Assembly: GCF_030268085.1 (NCBI RefSeq)
Contig: NZ_BSDE01000001.1
Location: 744,001 to 808,000, forward strand
DNA from: Geothrix limicola
GTDB taxonomy: Bacteria; Acidobacteriota; Holophagae; Holophagales; Holophagaceae
Reading direction: 5' to 3'
DNA: 64,000 bases
The position numbers and the translations under genes are program-made. Below, piece after piece: positions 34,584 through 43,059 of this stretch (positions are counted from its first letter, which is position 1; each line of letters starts with the position of its first letter). The notes beneath the pieces are model-generated. The model worked only from the letters and a program-made list of their open reading frames with translations. It was not told the DNA's origin and did no database searches.

Positions 34584-36155
34584 TCAGCTCAAAAAGAGCC
34601 CGTAGGCCGGGTTCTCCCCTTCATCGACAAAGCGGTAGCCCAGCCCGTCGAGGAAGGTCCGGAAGGCGTCCTGGTCTTCGGGAGGCACCTGGATGCCCGC
34701 CAGAACCCGCCCATAGTCCGCGCCGTGGTTCCGGTAGTGGAAGAGGGAGATGTTCCAGCCGTGGCTCATGCGGTCGAGGAAGCGCAGGAGGGCGCCGGGC
34801 CGTTCGGGGAATTCGAAGCGGAACACCCGCTCGTGGGTCGCGCCGGGCGCGCGGCCGCCCACGAGGTGGCGCACGTGGAGCTTGGCCATTTCGTTGTCGC
34901 TGAGATCCTGGGCCTCGAGCCCTTCGGCCCGGAGCCGGGCGAGGAGCGGCTCTACCTCGGAGCGGTCCGCCATCTGGAGTCCGACGAAGATGTGGGCCCG
35001 TTCGGGATCCGCCAGGCGGTAGTTGAACTCGGTGATGGCGCGGTGGCCGATGAGCTCGCAGAAGGCCTTGAAGCTGCCGGGCCGCTCGGGGATGGTGACG
35101 GCCAGCAGGGCCTCGCGCCGCTCGCCCAGTTCGGCGCGCTCCGCCACGAAGCGGAGTCGGTCGAAGTTGGTGTTGGCGCCGGAAAGGATGGCCACCAGGT
35201 TTCCCGAGAGCGAGCCGCCCTCCTGCCGTGCGGTCCAGGCTTTCAGCCCGGCCAGGGCCAGGGCTCCGGCGGGTTCGAGGATGGATCGCGTCTCCTCGAA
35301 GACATCCTTGATGGCGGCGCAGATCTCGTCGGTGTTCACCAGCACGATCTCATCCACATGCTGGCGGCAAAGCTCGAAGGTCAGCTCGCCGACCTGGCTG
35401 ACGGCCACGCCGTCGGCGAACAGCCCCACGCGCTCCAGCTTCACGCGATGGCCCGCCTCGAGGGAGCGGCGCATGGCGTCGGCGTCCACGGGTTCCACGC
35501 CGATGATGCGGATCTCCGGATGCAGCCGCTTGAGGTAGGCGGCCACGCCCGCGATGAGGCCGCCGCCACCCACGGGCACGAAGACGGCCTGCAGGTTCCT
35601 GGGCATCTGACGCAGCAGCTCCATGCCGATGGTGCCCTGGCCCGCGATGACATCCAGATCGTCGTAGGGGTGGATGTAGACGCGGCCCTCGGAGGCCGCC
35701 AGCGCCTGGGAATGGGCGTAGGCCTCCTCGAAGGAATCGCCGTGCAGCACCACCTCGGCGCCCAGGGTTCGGACGGCGTCCACCTTGATGCGGGGCGTGG
35801 TGACGGGCATGACGATCACGGCCCGGCAGCCGAGCTTCTGCGCGGCCAGGGCCACGCCCTGGGCGTGATTGCCCGCGGAGGCCGCGATGACGCCGCGGTC
35901 GCGCTGGGCCGGATCGAGCTTGGCGATCTTGTTGTAGGCGCCCCGCAGCTTGAAGGAGAAGACCGGCTGCAGGTCCTCGCGCTTCAGCCAGACCTTCTCG
36001 CCCAGGCGGCCCGACAGGCGCGGCGCGGCCTCCAACGGCGATTCGATGGCCACGTCGTAGACCAGGGCCGTGAGGATGCGTTCGAGCAGATCCCGTGAAG
36101 GGGGTTGGGCCCCGGAGGCGTTCAACATGGATGTGTTCGGCATGGATGCGTTCAA
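34584..36155 (-). CDS. ilvA: Threonine ammonia-lyase, biosynthetic
   Basis: PLP enzyme that turns threonine into 2-oxobutyrate, the first step of isoleucine synthesis. The 523-residue protein has the PLP-Lys block KREDLQPVFSFKLRGAYNK, SAGNHAQGVALAAQKLG, the Gly loop VPVGGGGLIAG and two C-terminal ACT-like domains (about 345-523), expected for feedback inhibition by isoleucine. The start is a TTG at 36155 with AGGAG 6-7 nt before; the next in-frame ATG (36143) is too far from that site. Directly upstream lie an attenuator hairpin and an isoleucine-rich leader peptide. It has no ilv or leu neighbours. Confidence 0.96.
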   Translation of the reverse strand: MNASMPNTSMLNASGAQPPSRDLLERILTALVYDVAIESPLEAAPRLSGRLGEKVWLKREDLQPVFSFKLRGAYNKIAKLDPAQRDRGVIAASAGNHAQGVALAAQKLGCRAVIVMPVTTPRIKVDAVRTLGAEVVLHGDSFEEAYAHSQALAASEGRVYIHPYDDLDVIAGQGTIGMELLRQMPRNLQAVFVPVGGGGLIAGVAAYLKRLHPEIRIIGVEPVDADAMRRSLEAGHRVKLERVGLFADGVAVSQVGELTFELCRQHVDEIVLVNTDEICAAIKDVFEETRSILEPAGALALAGLKAWTARQEGGSLSGNLVAILSGANTNFDRLRFVAERAELGERREALLAVTIPERPGSFKAFCELIGHRAITEFNYRLADPERAHIFVGLQMADRSEVEPLLARLRAEGLEAQDLSDNEMAKLHVRHLVGGRAPGATHERVFRFEFPERPGALLRFLDRMSHGWNISLFHYRNHGADYGRVLAGIQVPPEDQDAFRTFLDGLGYRFVDEGENPAYGLFLS

Positions 36156-36177
36156 GGGGTGCTCCTGGATAAAGAAG

Positions 36178-36205
36178 AACCCCCCGACCTGACGGTGCGG
36201 GGGGC
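36178..36205 (-). terminator. ilvA leader attenuator hairpin
   Basis: On the minus strand CCCCCCG / CGGGGGG (7 bp) is extended inside by ACC / GGT around TGAC/GTCA with one bulged base. It is followed by TTCTTCTTT, 11 to 20 nt before the ribosome site of ilvA. It would end transcription before ilvA unless an antiterminator forms. Confidence 0.75.
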
Positions 36206-36229
36206 TTGGAATCGGAGATCGGATCCGGC

Positions 36230-36298
36230 CTATGCCCCCTCGCGCGACCGAATAATCGCGATGGCGGGGTGAATGATGGGAAGCCGGGAAGGTGTCAT
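36230..36298 (-). CDS. Isoleucine-rich leader peptide of ilvA
   Basis: A 22-residue peptide MTPSRLPIIHPAIAIIRSRE followed by GA and TAG. Five of the 22 residues are Ile, clustered as II...I.II. It ends 25 nt before the attenuator hairpin on the same strand. This is the classic layout of amino-acid attenuation: when charged tRNA-Ile is short, the ribosome stalls in the Ile codons (ATC and ATT) and the terminator cannot form. A weak purine run near the ATG may act as ribosome site. It is shorter than any ORF-caller threshold. That the regulated enzyme is IlvA, the first step to isoleucine, supports the reading. Confidence 0.72.
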   Translation of the reverse strand: MTPSRLPIIHPAIAIIRSREGA

Positions 36299-36317
36299 GA
36301 AGCTGAACCGAAAAGCC

Positions 36318-36326
36318 AAGCTAGCA
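36318..36326 (-). promoter_or_regulatory. Extended minus-10 of the ilvA leader transcript
   Basis: On the minus strand TGCTAGCTT (TGn plus TAGCTT). Transcription would start near 36311, about 13 nt before the leader-peptide ATG. Confidence 0.45.
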
Positions 36327-36425
36327 CCCGGCCCGGGGATGCACAAGCCGATCGGTCCTGGCGGGGGCCATGCGCGGCCCTTGGATCCGGATGGGATCCC
36401 GGTGTTGATTCCTCGTGAAGCGAGG

Positions 36426-36431
36426 TATATT
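36426..36431 (+). promoter_or_regulatory. Promoter of the tricorn protease gene
   Basis: TATATT is a good minus-10, with TTGATT at 36405-36410 as a possible minus-35 at 15-bp spacing. The leader is about 17 nt with CCGGAG as ribosome site. Confidence 0.45.
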
Positions 36432-36455
36432 GCTTCATCCGTTCCGGAGTCTTTG

Positions 36456-39400
36456 ATGATGCGCATCCGTGCTTCCGCCCTGCTTCTCGTCGCTGGCGCC
36501 CTGGTGGCCCAGGACCGAGTCCCCCGCTTCGTCAGTTCGCCGGACGTGAACGGCGACCGCGTGGTGTTCACGTGGGAGGACGATCTCTGGCTCGGATCCC
36601 TCAAGGGCGGTCAGGCCCGGCGCCTTACCACCCATCCGGGCCTGGAGACCGCGGCCCGCTTCAGCCCCGACGGCAAGTGGATCGCCTTCACGGCCCAGTA
36701 CGACGGCGTTCCGCAGGTCTACGTGATGCCCGCCGAAGGCGGCGCGCCCAGGCGCCTCACCTGGGGCGGCGCGGCCACGGTGCAGGGCTGGACGCCGGAC
36801 GGGATGAAGGTCCTCTACAAGACCGTCGCCGATTTCGACCGCCGTCCCGTGGAGCGCTTCTTCACGGTGGATCTCGAAGGCCACCAGCCCGAGGCGCTGG
36901 CCGTGCCCCGCGGCGTGCAGGGCTCCCTGTCGCCCGATGGCCGGAGCCTCGCCTACAACGCGAAGGGCCACGTCGAGTATTACTGGAAACGCTACAAGGG
37001 CGGCGACCACCAGGACCTCTGGTTGGCGGATCTGAAGCAGGGCACCTTCACCAAGCTCTCGGACTACGTGGGCCGCAACGGCGCACCCATCTGGGCCGGC
37101 GCCAAGGTGATCTTCGAATCCGACCGCGGCAGCACGGGCATCACCAACCTCTATGCGGTGGATCCCGCCACCAAGGCCGTGGAGCCCCTGACGGACCTGA
37201 AGGACTTCGACGCGCAGCAGCCCAGCAGTGATGGCCACACCGTCGTCTTCGTGCAGGGCGGCCGGCTGCAGGCCCTGGACCTGGCCACCAAGGCCCTGCG
37301 CACGGTGCCCATCACCACCTCCAGCGATGGCTGGAAGGCGGCGCCGCGTTCGCTGAACCCCAAGGACTGGATCCAGTCCATGAGCATGACGGGCGGCCAG
37401 GCGGTCTTCGAAGCCCGAGGCGAGGTGTTCCTCGTGCCGACCGACGCCACCAAACCCACCCAGAACCTCACCAAGACCCCGGGCGTGCGCGAGCGCATGC
37501 CGCGCCTCTCGCCGGATGGCAAGCGCGTGGCCTACTTCGCGGATGCCAGCGGCGACTACGACCTCTACGTGCAGCCTGTGGACGGTAAGCCCGAGCGTAT
37601 CCCCACGGGCCTGAAGACGGCCCTCTACCACCTGGAGTGGAGCCCCGACGGCACCAAGATTCTCTTCGGCGACAAGAGCTTCGCCATCTACGTCATGGAC
37701 GTGGCCACGAAGAAGCTCACCAAGGTGGACGAATCCCACGAGCTGAAGAACGACCAGTTCACCTGGGAGGTCAGCGACTACGCCTGGTCGCCGGATTCCC
37801 AGTGGGTGGCCTACAGCTTCGTCGAGCCCAACCGCAACAGCCGCATCTACCTCGCCAACCTGGCCACCAAGCAGAAGCTGACGCTGACCGACGGCTTCTA
37901 CGATTGCCTGAACCCCCGCTTCGACCTGGACGGCAGCACGCTGTATTTCCTCAGCTACAGCAATTTCCACACGCGGCTGGATCCCAGCCAGGACAACCAC
38001 ATCCAGTCCGCGCCCGTGCAGGTCATGGCCGTGAAGCTGAAGGCCGACGACAAGGCCGCTTCTTCTTCCACGAGCGTCTTCCGCATCGATGCGGCGGGCC
38101 TGACCGACCGCATCGAGCCCCTGCCGGTGAAGCCGGGCAACCTCTTCCACTTGAAGGCGGGCAAGGGCCTCGTCGGCTGGGATGAGGTGGAAGGCTGGGA
38201 TGACGGTGTGATGGAAGAGGTCTACGGGGCCCGCGGCCTTGAGAAGTGGAAGGTGCACCTCTACGATCCTGCGGCCAAGAAGGACAAGGAGGCGGTGCTC
38301 AACGATGCCGTCAGCGACTGGACCTTCGATGCCGACGGCAAGCGGATCCTCCTCCGCAAGGGGCCGAACTTCCACGCGGGTGACGTCTCGGCCGTGTTCG
38401 CTTCGAAGGCCCTGCCCGAGAAGCTGGATCTGGAGCGCATGGTCATGACAGCCGCGCCCCGTGAGGAGTGGAAGCAGATCTTCGAAGACACCTGGCGCTG
38501 GTACCGGGATTTCTTCTACGACACGAACATGAACGGCAACGACTGGAACGCCATCGGCGCCAAGTTCCGTGCCCTGCTGCCCGAGTTGAACTCGCGGCAG
38601 GAACTGAACTGGCTGCTCAGCCAGATGGTGGGCGAGCTCAACGTGAGTCACACCTATGTGAGCGGCGGCGACTTCGGCCCCGGCCGGCCCGTCCCGAGCC
38701 CGGTCTATCCGGGTCTGCTGGGGGCCGATTTCAGCGCCGAGAACGGCGTCTACAGGTTCGCCAAGGTCTACGGACCCACGGCCTATGCCCGGAACCTCAA
38801 GGCCCCCCTGGCGGATCCGGCTCCAAAGGTGAAGGAGGGCGAGTACCTGCTGGCCATCGACGGCAAGCCCCTGCGCGCGCCCGAGGTGATCCAGGCCCGG
38901 CTCCAGGTCATCAAGGGCCAGAAGGTGACGCTCACCGTGAACAGCAAGCCCACCATGGAAGGGGCGCGCACCCTGGATGTGGAGCCCGTTCCCAACGACT
39001 GGGACCTGCGCTACGAGCATTGGATCGCGGGCAACATCGCCGCCGTGGACAAGGCTTCCAACGGGCAGCTCGGCTACATGCACATCACGGCCATGACCGA
39101 TCAGAACATCGGCCAGTTCGACAAGTACTGGCGCGCCTTCCGCTACAAGAAGGGCATCGTCATCGACGTGCGCGGCAATGGCGGCGGCTGGACCGAATAC
39201 TTCATGATCGACAAGCTGGAACGCAAGCAGGTGGGCTTCAACGTGCTGCGCGGCATGGGTCCCTTCCGCTACCCCAACACTGCCTCCGATGGCCGCTACG
39301 TCTTCCTCAGCAATGAGCAGAACGGCAGCGACGGCGAAGCCTTCCTGGCCCACGTGAAGGCCCGCAACCTGGGCCCCATCGTCGGCATGCCGAGCTGGGG

Positions 39401-39665
39401 CGGTCTGGTGGGCATCGTGAACACCCAGCTCACCCTGGACGGCGGCCGCGTCGAGCAGAGCAACAACGCCTTCTACGGCAAGGAAGGGCAGTGGTGGATC
39501 GAGAACCACGGCGCCGAGCCCGACTTCACGGTGGAGAACGATCCCGCCAGCCTCCTGCAGGGCCATGACCGCCAGCTCGAAGTGGGCATCGAGACCCTGC
39601 TGAAGAATCTGAAGGAGAATCCGACGCCGAGCTTCCCGCCGGTGCCCGCCTATCCCAAGCGCTGA
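36456..39665 (+). CDS. Exported tricorn-type S41 protease
   Basis: A 1069-residue tricorn-family protease. A signal peptide (MMRIRASALLLVAGALVAQD) is followed by a WD40-like beta-propeller pair (about 25-640, blades with the pattern RFSPDGKWIAF, RLSPDGKRVAYFAD, WSPDGTKILFGD). Next come the tricorn C1 helical domain, a PDZ domain (about 755-850, VKEGEYLLAIDGKPLRAPEV) and the C2 catalytic domain. The catalytic Ser is in NGSDGEAF (Ser958) and the His in VSHTY (His732), spaced as in archaeal tricorn. Unlike archaeal tricorn it is exported, so it likely trims peptides in the periplasm. ATG 36456 (or 36459) has GGAG upstream. Confidence 0.93.
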   Translation: MMRIRASALLLVAGALVAQDRVPRFVSSPDVNGDRVVFTWEDDLWLGSLKGGQARRLTTHPGLETAARFSPDGKWIAFTAQYDGVPQVYVMPAEGGAPRRLTWGGAATVQGWTPDGMKVLYKTVADFDRRPVERFFTVDLEGHQPEALAVPRGVQGSLSPDGRSLAYNAKGHVEYYWKRYKGGDHQDLWLADLKQGTFTKLSDYVGRNGAPIWAGAKVIFESDRGSTGITNLYAVDPATKAVEPLTDLKDFDAQQPSSDGHTVVFVQGGRLQALDLATKALRTVPITTSSDGWKAAPRSLNPKDWIQSMSMTGGQAVFEARGEVFLVPTDATKPTQNLTKTPGVRERMPRLSPDGKRVAYFADASGDYDLYVQPVDGKPERIPTGLKTALYHLEWSPDGTKILFGDKSFAIYVMDVATKKLTKVDESHELKNDQFTWEVSDYAWSPDSQWVAYSFVEPNRNSRIYLANLATKQKLTLTDGFYDCLNPRFDLDGSTLYFLSYSNFHTRLDPSQDNHIQSAPVQVMAVKLKADDKAASSSTSVFRIDAAGLTDRIEPLPVKPGNLFHLKAGKGLVGWDEVEGWDDGVMEEVYGARGLEKWKVHLYDPAAKKDKEAVLNDAVSDWTFDADGKRILLRKGPNFHAGDVSAVFASKALPEKLDLERMVMTAAPREEWKQIFEDTWRWYRDFFYDTNMNGNDWNAIGAKFRALLPELNSRQELNWLLSQMVGELNVSHTYVSGGDFGPGRPVPSPVYPGLLGADFSAENGVYRFAKVYGPTAYARNLKAPLADPAPKVKEGEYLLAIDGKPLRAPEVIQARLQVIKGQKVTLTVNSKPTMEGARTLDVEPVPNDWDLRYEHWIAGNIAAVDKASNGQLGYMHITAMTDQNIGQFDKYWRAFRYKKGIVIDVRGNGGGWTEYFMIDKLERKQVGFNVLRGMGPFRYPNTASDGRYVFLSNEQNGSDGEAFLAHVKARNLGPIVGMPSWGGLVGIVNTQLTLDGGRVEQSNNAFYGKEGQWWIENHGAEPDFTVENDPASLLQGHDRQLEVGIETLLKNLKENPTPSFPPVPAYPKR

Positions 39666-39680
39666 GCCGTCCGAGTGAGC

Positions 39681-39711
39681 CAAGGGCCCTGAGGTTTCCT
39701 CAGGGCCCTTG
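39681..39711. terminator. Bidirectional terminator between tricorn and histidine kinase genes
   Basis: CAAGGGCCCTGAGG / CCTCAGGGCCCTTG, a perfect 14-bp stem with a TTT loop, lies between two converging genes. A short T run follows on each side only weakly. Confidence 0.8.
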
Positions 39712-39717
39712 GCTGTT

Positions 39718-41628
39718 TCACGAATCCCCGCGACGCCCATCTTGCTTGCGGAGGGTGGGCGGGAACTCGATCTGGAAGCGGGTGCCTGCTCCGGGCTCAG
39801 TCTCGAGATGAATCTTCCCACCGTGGGCCGAGACGATGTTGGCGACCATGGCCAGGCCGAGCCCGGTGCCCTTCTCCGGCGCTTTGGTGGTGAAGAAGGG
39901 TTCAAAGACGCGCTCCCTTACCTCCGCCGTCATGCCGGATCCCGTGTCTTCCACCAGCAGGCAGGCCTTCTCTTCGAGCCGGAAGGTCCGCAGCCGAAGC
40001 ACACCCCCCTCTGGCATGGCATCCCTCGCGTTCAGTCCGAGGTTCACCAGGATCTGCTGGAGTTTGATGGGTTCGCCAAACAGAAGGGGAAGGTCTTGAG
40101 ACAGGTCGGTCTCGACCCGGATGCGACCTCCCATGACTCGGCGGAGGAGGGCTGCGGCGTGTTCCACGAGATCGTTGAGGCTCAGCAGCTCCCGTTGCCC
40201 GTGGTTGGGCCGGCTGTAGTCCATGAGGGCGCGGAGCACCTCGGAGCACTTGAGGGTGGCGCCTTCCGCGGCGCGAAGATGGGGTTCCAGCTCGGGATGG
40301 ACCCCCAGGATGGTGCGACAGATTCCGATCTGTCCGAGCACCAGCGAGAGCTGGTTGTTCACGTCATGCACGATTCCCGGGGCCATGTGGCCGACTGCGT
40401 CCACCCGCTGGCTGTGCTCGACCTGGGTCATGAGGCGCTTCCGCTCGCTGTCCGCACGCCCGGCGAGATGGAGCTTCTCCCCGACGCGCTGCAGTTCCCA
40501 GATGTCCGAGTTGAAGTTCATGGGTTCGAGCGGATCTGCGGAAGGCGAGGCGTCTTCTTCCGCCAGCTGGCGCATGGGGCGGATGACGCGATTGTGGAGG
40601 TCGAACAGGGACCAGGCCACGCCGAGGACCACAAGCAAGGCGACGAGGAAGGTGAGCAGGGCGAAGCGCCGCTGGCCGGGGAAGAGATCGTCTTCCGGGA
40701 TGGCCACGTGAAGGTTCATCTGCGGCCTACTCTTTGGAGAAAACAGTCCCGTGGCGCCCACGTACGTCTTGCCGAGATCCAAGAGATAGGGGGTCTCCCC
40801 GGGACGGACGCTCATCTGACCGCTCAGGAGGGTTTCCATGAGCGAGGGAGACAGGGGCATGAGGTGGTGGGCGAAGCGCGTGGGGGGGTCGAGCATCCCC
40901 TTGAGGCGGGGCGGCACCAGCAGGCGGCCTTCGGAATCCGTGACGATGGTTCGGGAATCCGGGGTGGGCCTTTGTTCCCAGATCAGCTGGGTCAGTTCCT
41001 CCAGGGAGACATCGACCCCGATCACGCCAAGGAGCCGTCCGTCTCCGCTGCGGATGGGAACCGTGTAGGTGAAGCCGGCCACGGCGGATGAGAAGTAGCG
41101 GTAGGCCTCCGGGGTCCAAGCGGGCGCTGAGTGGGCGGCGCCGAACTGGTACCAGTAGCGATCCTTCGCCACGTAGACTTCGCGTTCATCCCCTGGGCCC
41201 AGCACCCAGTGACCGTTCCGCACCATGTAGCGTCTGGGGCTCCGCCCATCCTTGAAGAGGATCAGGTTCCACTCGCCATCCCGGCGGACGACGCAAGCGG
41301 AATCCCCGTTTTCGCAGCTCAGCACCAGGTTGGTGATGATGGCGCCCTTTTCCAGGAAGGGAATGACGCTCTGGAGGTTTTCGGGCTCATCGAGCCGACC
41401 CTGCGTGCTGGACCACCAGGCGCCGAAGGCGTGTCCGGTGTCTTCCGCCCTTTTGAATTCCCGGTCGACGGTCTGTCGGATCTGCACCAGGGATTCCTCG
41501 GCGCGCGAGCGCCCATGGGTTTCCACGACATGGACAACGCCCCACCACCAGAGGCTGAAGAGGCCCAAACCGCAAAGCCCCGTCAGTAGGATGGACTTCC
41601 AGAGCACCGTGCTCTTCAGGCGGGGCAT
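39718..41628 (-). CDS. Cache-type sensor histidine kinase
   Basis: A 636-residue membrane kinase. Helix 1 (SILLTGLCGLGLFSLWWWGV) and helix 2 (FALLTFLVALLVVLGVAWSL, about 315-335) flank a 270-residue periplasmic double-Cache-like sensor with YTVPIRSGDGRLLGVIGVDV, the hallmark Cache strand. The cytoplasmic part has the H-box IVHDVNNQLSLV and an ATPase domain with LNARDAMPEGG, EDTGSGM, FEPFFTTK and GTGLGLAMVANIV. GAGGT precedes ATG 41628; a longer frame to 41832 is unsupported. The H-box with DVNN and the FEPFFTTK-type ATPase match the NtrB-like class. No response regulator is adjacent. Confidence 0.92.
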   Translation of the reverse strand: MPRLKSTVLWKSILLTGLCGLGLFSLWWWGVVHVVETHGRSRAEESLVQIRQTVDREFKRAEDTGHAFGAWWSSTQGRLDEPENLQSVIPFLEKGAIITNLVLSCENGDSACVVRRDGEWNLILFKDGRSPRRYMVRNGHWVLGPGDEREVYVAKDRYWYQFGAAHSAPAWTPEAYRYFSSAVAGFTYTVPIRSGDGRLLGVIGVDVSLEELTQLIWEQRPTPDSRTIVTDSEGRLLVPPRLKGMLDPPTRFAHHLMPLSPSLMETLLSGQMSVRPGETPYLLDLGKTYVGATGLFSPKSRPQMNLHVAIPEDDLFPGQRRFALLTFLVALLVVLGVAWSLFDLHNRVIRPMRQLAEEDASPSADPLEPMNFNSDIWELQRVGEKLHLAGRADSERKRLMTQVEHSQRVDAVGHMAPGIVHDVNNQLSLVLGQIGICRTILGVHPELEPHLRAAEGATLKCSEVLRALMDYSRPNHGQRELLSLNDLVEHAAALLRRVMGGRIRVETDLSQDLPLLFGEPIKLQQILVNLGLNARDAMPEGGVLRLRTFRLEEKACLLVEDTGSGMTAEVRERVFEPFFTTKAPEKGTGLGLAMVANIVSAHGGKIHLETEPGAGTRFQIEFPPTLRKQDGRRGDS

Positions 41629-41737
41629 ACCGGGGACCTCCAAGCGCAGTGAGTCGCACCCTGGGCTCCCACCACTTCCAAGACCGCCTCGATCCGTGGC
41701 TGAGTTCAGTCCGGCGGGTCGAGATAGAGATAATATA

Positions 41738-41791
41738 GATCGCTGCAAGTAATAACAAGCGATCATCACTAAGGGATATATCGCTTGCAAG
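41738..41791. repeat. Direct and inverted repeats upstream of the Cache kinase
   Basis: ATCGCTGCAAG (41739-41749) and ATCGCTTGCAAG (41780-41791) are direct repeats about 41 bp apart. Between them AGCGATC (41758-41764) is the inverse of GATCGCT (41738-41744). The patch is AT-rich in a GC-rich chromosome and lies about 110-160 bp before the kinase start, so it may hold an operator. The rest of the 222-bp gap shows nothing clear. Confidence 0.45.
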
Positions 41792-41850
41792 ACAGATCCT
41801 CGAAGACCTCTGACCCTTCCTAGGACAGGCAAAGCGCGTTCGAGACCTGT

Positions 41851-43011
41851 TCAGAAGCGGATGCTGTACTCCCCGTTGCGCATGAGCGCGAGGGTTTCGC
41901 CATCAGCCATGCTCAGATCCACGGCCACGACCTTCACGTCCGGCTGGGTTTCGGGCACGTAGACGCGGTCGATGTGGATGACGGCGTCATGGCTGGAGAA
42001 TTGGGCCGGGCCCACCTGGCCGCCGAAATGGTCACTGCGGCCGAAGGCGATGTGCAGGCCCAGTTTCTCGTCCAGCAGGATGACGCCGATGGGCTTCACG
42101 CCGAAGGCCGCGAGCACGCCCAGGCCCAGTTCCGCGAGGTTGCCGTAGGCGGGTTCCCTGGCCAGCAGGGCCGCCTCCTCCCGCGAGGCAGGCCCCTCGC
42201 TGAGGACTTCCAGGGCCTGGTTCTGCGCGATGCGGTAGCGCACGATCTCGGGGCCGAACTGCACGGGCAGGATGCCCGCCGTGCGGCTGGGATCACCCTC
42301 GCGTTCGCCCTCGTAGGGCACGATGTAGGCTTCGCCCGAAGGCAGGTTGCCGGCGATGCCGGGTGTCGGAAGCAGGCCTCCCGAGGCGTGCCCCGTGCGG
42401 TGGCGAAGGTCCAGGTGCAGGTCGCAGGGGCCCTCTGGAGTCTCGAACCTGAAATCGGCGCCTTCGGCCCGGTCCAACAGGTCTTTGAGCAGCACGACGC
42501 GGCGGTTCACCTCGACGTAGTCGAGACGCAGGGCAGGGACCATGTCGGCCCGGAAGCCCGGCATGGTCGCGGCGCGGATGGGATGCTTCTTCGCGGCCAT
42601 CTTCAGGGGCGCCGTGGCCGAGAATTTCGTCAGCGCGAGGAGGATGGGATGGGTGGCGTAGAGCTCCGTGAAACCGATGGCGGCCGCCGGATCCAGTGAA
42701 TCCACGGAGGGCAGGGGGCCTCCATCCAGGACCCAGGCTCTTTCCGGAAAGTCGCCGTTGTTGGTGTGCACGTTGGGGAAGGCGACGAGATGCGTGTCCA
42801 TGCCCAGCTCTGAACGGTGCGCGTGGAGCTCCCGCACCCACTCGGCCGCGATGGCGCGGCGGGCCACCCAGCTCGCATCATCGGGGACTTTGGCGTCGGG
42901 CAGGTCCACCAGAATGGCCACGGAGCCTTCTCCTGGCCGGGGCTGGAACACGCGCCGCACCAGAGCCACCAGCTCCTGGCCTGACATCCGATCCTGGGCG
43001 CCTTCGCTCAT
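41851..43011 (-). CDS. M29-family (AmpS/PepS-like) aminopeptidase
   Basis: A 386-residue cytoplasmic metallo-aminopeptidase. The metal-ligand segments of family M29 are recognisable: NLPSGEAYIVPYEGE (Glu), GNLAELGLGV (Glu), LDEKLGLHIAFGRSDHFGG (His and neighbours) and DAVIHIDRVYV (His/Asp). The N-terminal half is shorter and less conserved than in AmpS. It probably removes N-terminal residues from peptides using two divalent metals. GGAGGAAAG lies upstream of the ATG. It is followed on the same strand by no gene; the next minus-strand gene upstream, the HEAT protein, ends 48 bp before its start, so cotranscription is likely. Confidence 0.85.
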   Translation of the reverse strand: MSEGAQDRMSGQELVALVRRVFQPRPGEGSVAILVDLPDAKVPDDASWVARRAIAAEWVRELHAHRSELGMDTHLVAFPNVHTNNGDFPERAWVLDGGPLPSVDSLDPAAAIGFTELYATHPILLALTKFSATAPLKMAAKKHPIRAATMPGFRADMVPALRLDYVEVNRRVVLLKDLLDRAEGADFRFETPEGPCDLHLDLRHRTGHASGGLLPTPGIAGNLPSGEAYIVPYEGEREGDPSRTAGILPVQFGPEIVRYRIAQNQALEVLSEGPASREEAALLAREPAYGNLAELGLGVLAAFGVKPIGVILLDEKLGLHIAFGRSDHFGGQVGPAQFSSHDAVIHIDRVYVPETQPDVKVVAVDLSMADGETLALMRNGEYSIRF

Positions 43012-43059
43012 GCTTTCCTCCGCTTGGGAGGATGGCGCGGGGCGCGGCTCCTGTCGAGC

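Noticed and set aside
36435-39905. 1156-codon minus-strand open frame opposite the tricorn gene
   Set aside because: Antisense shadow; composition is Gly/Val/His/Glu-rich with no motif, whereas the plus strand encodes a complete tricorn protease.
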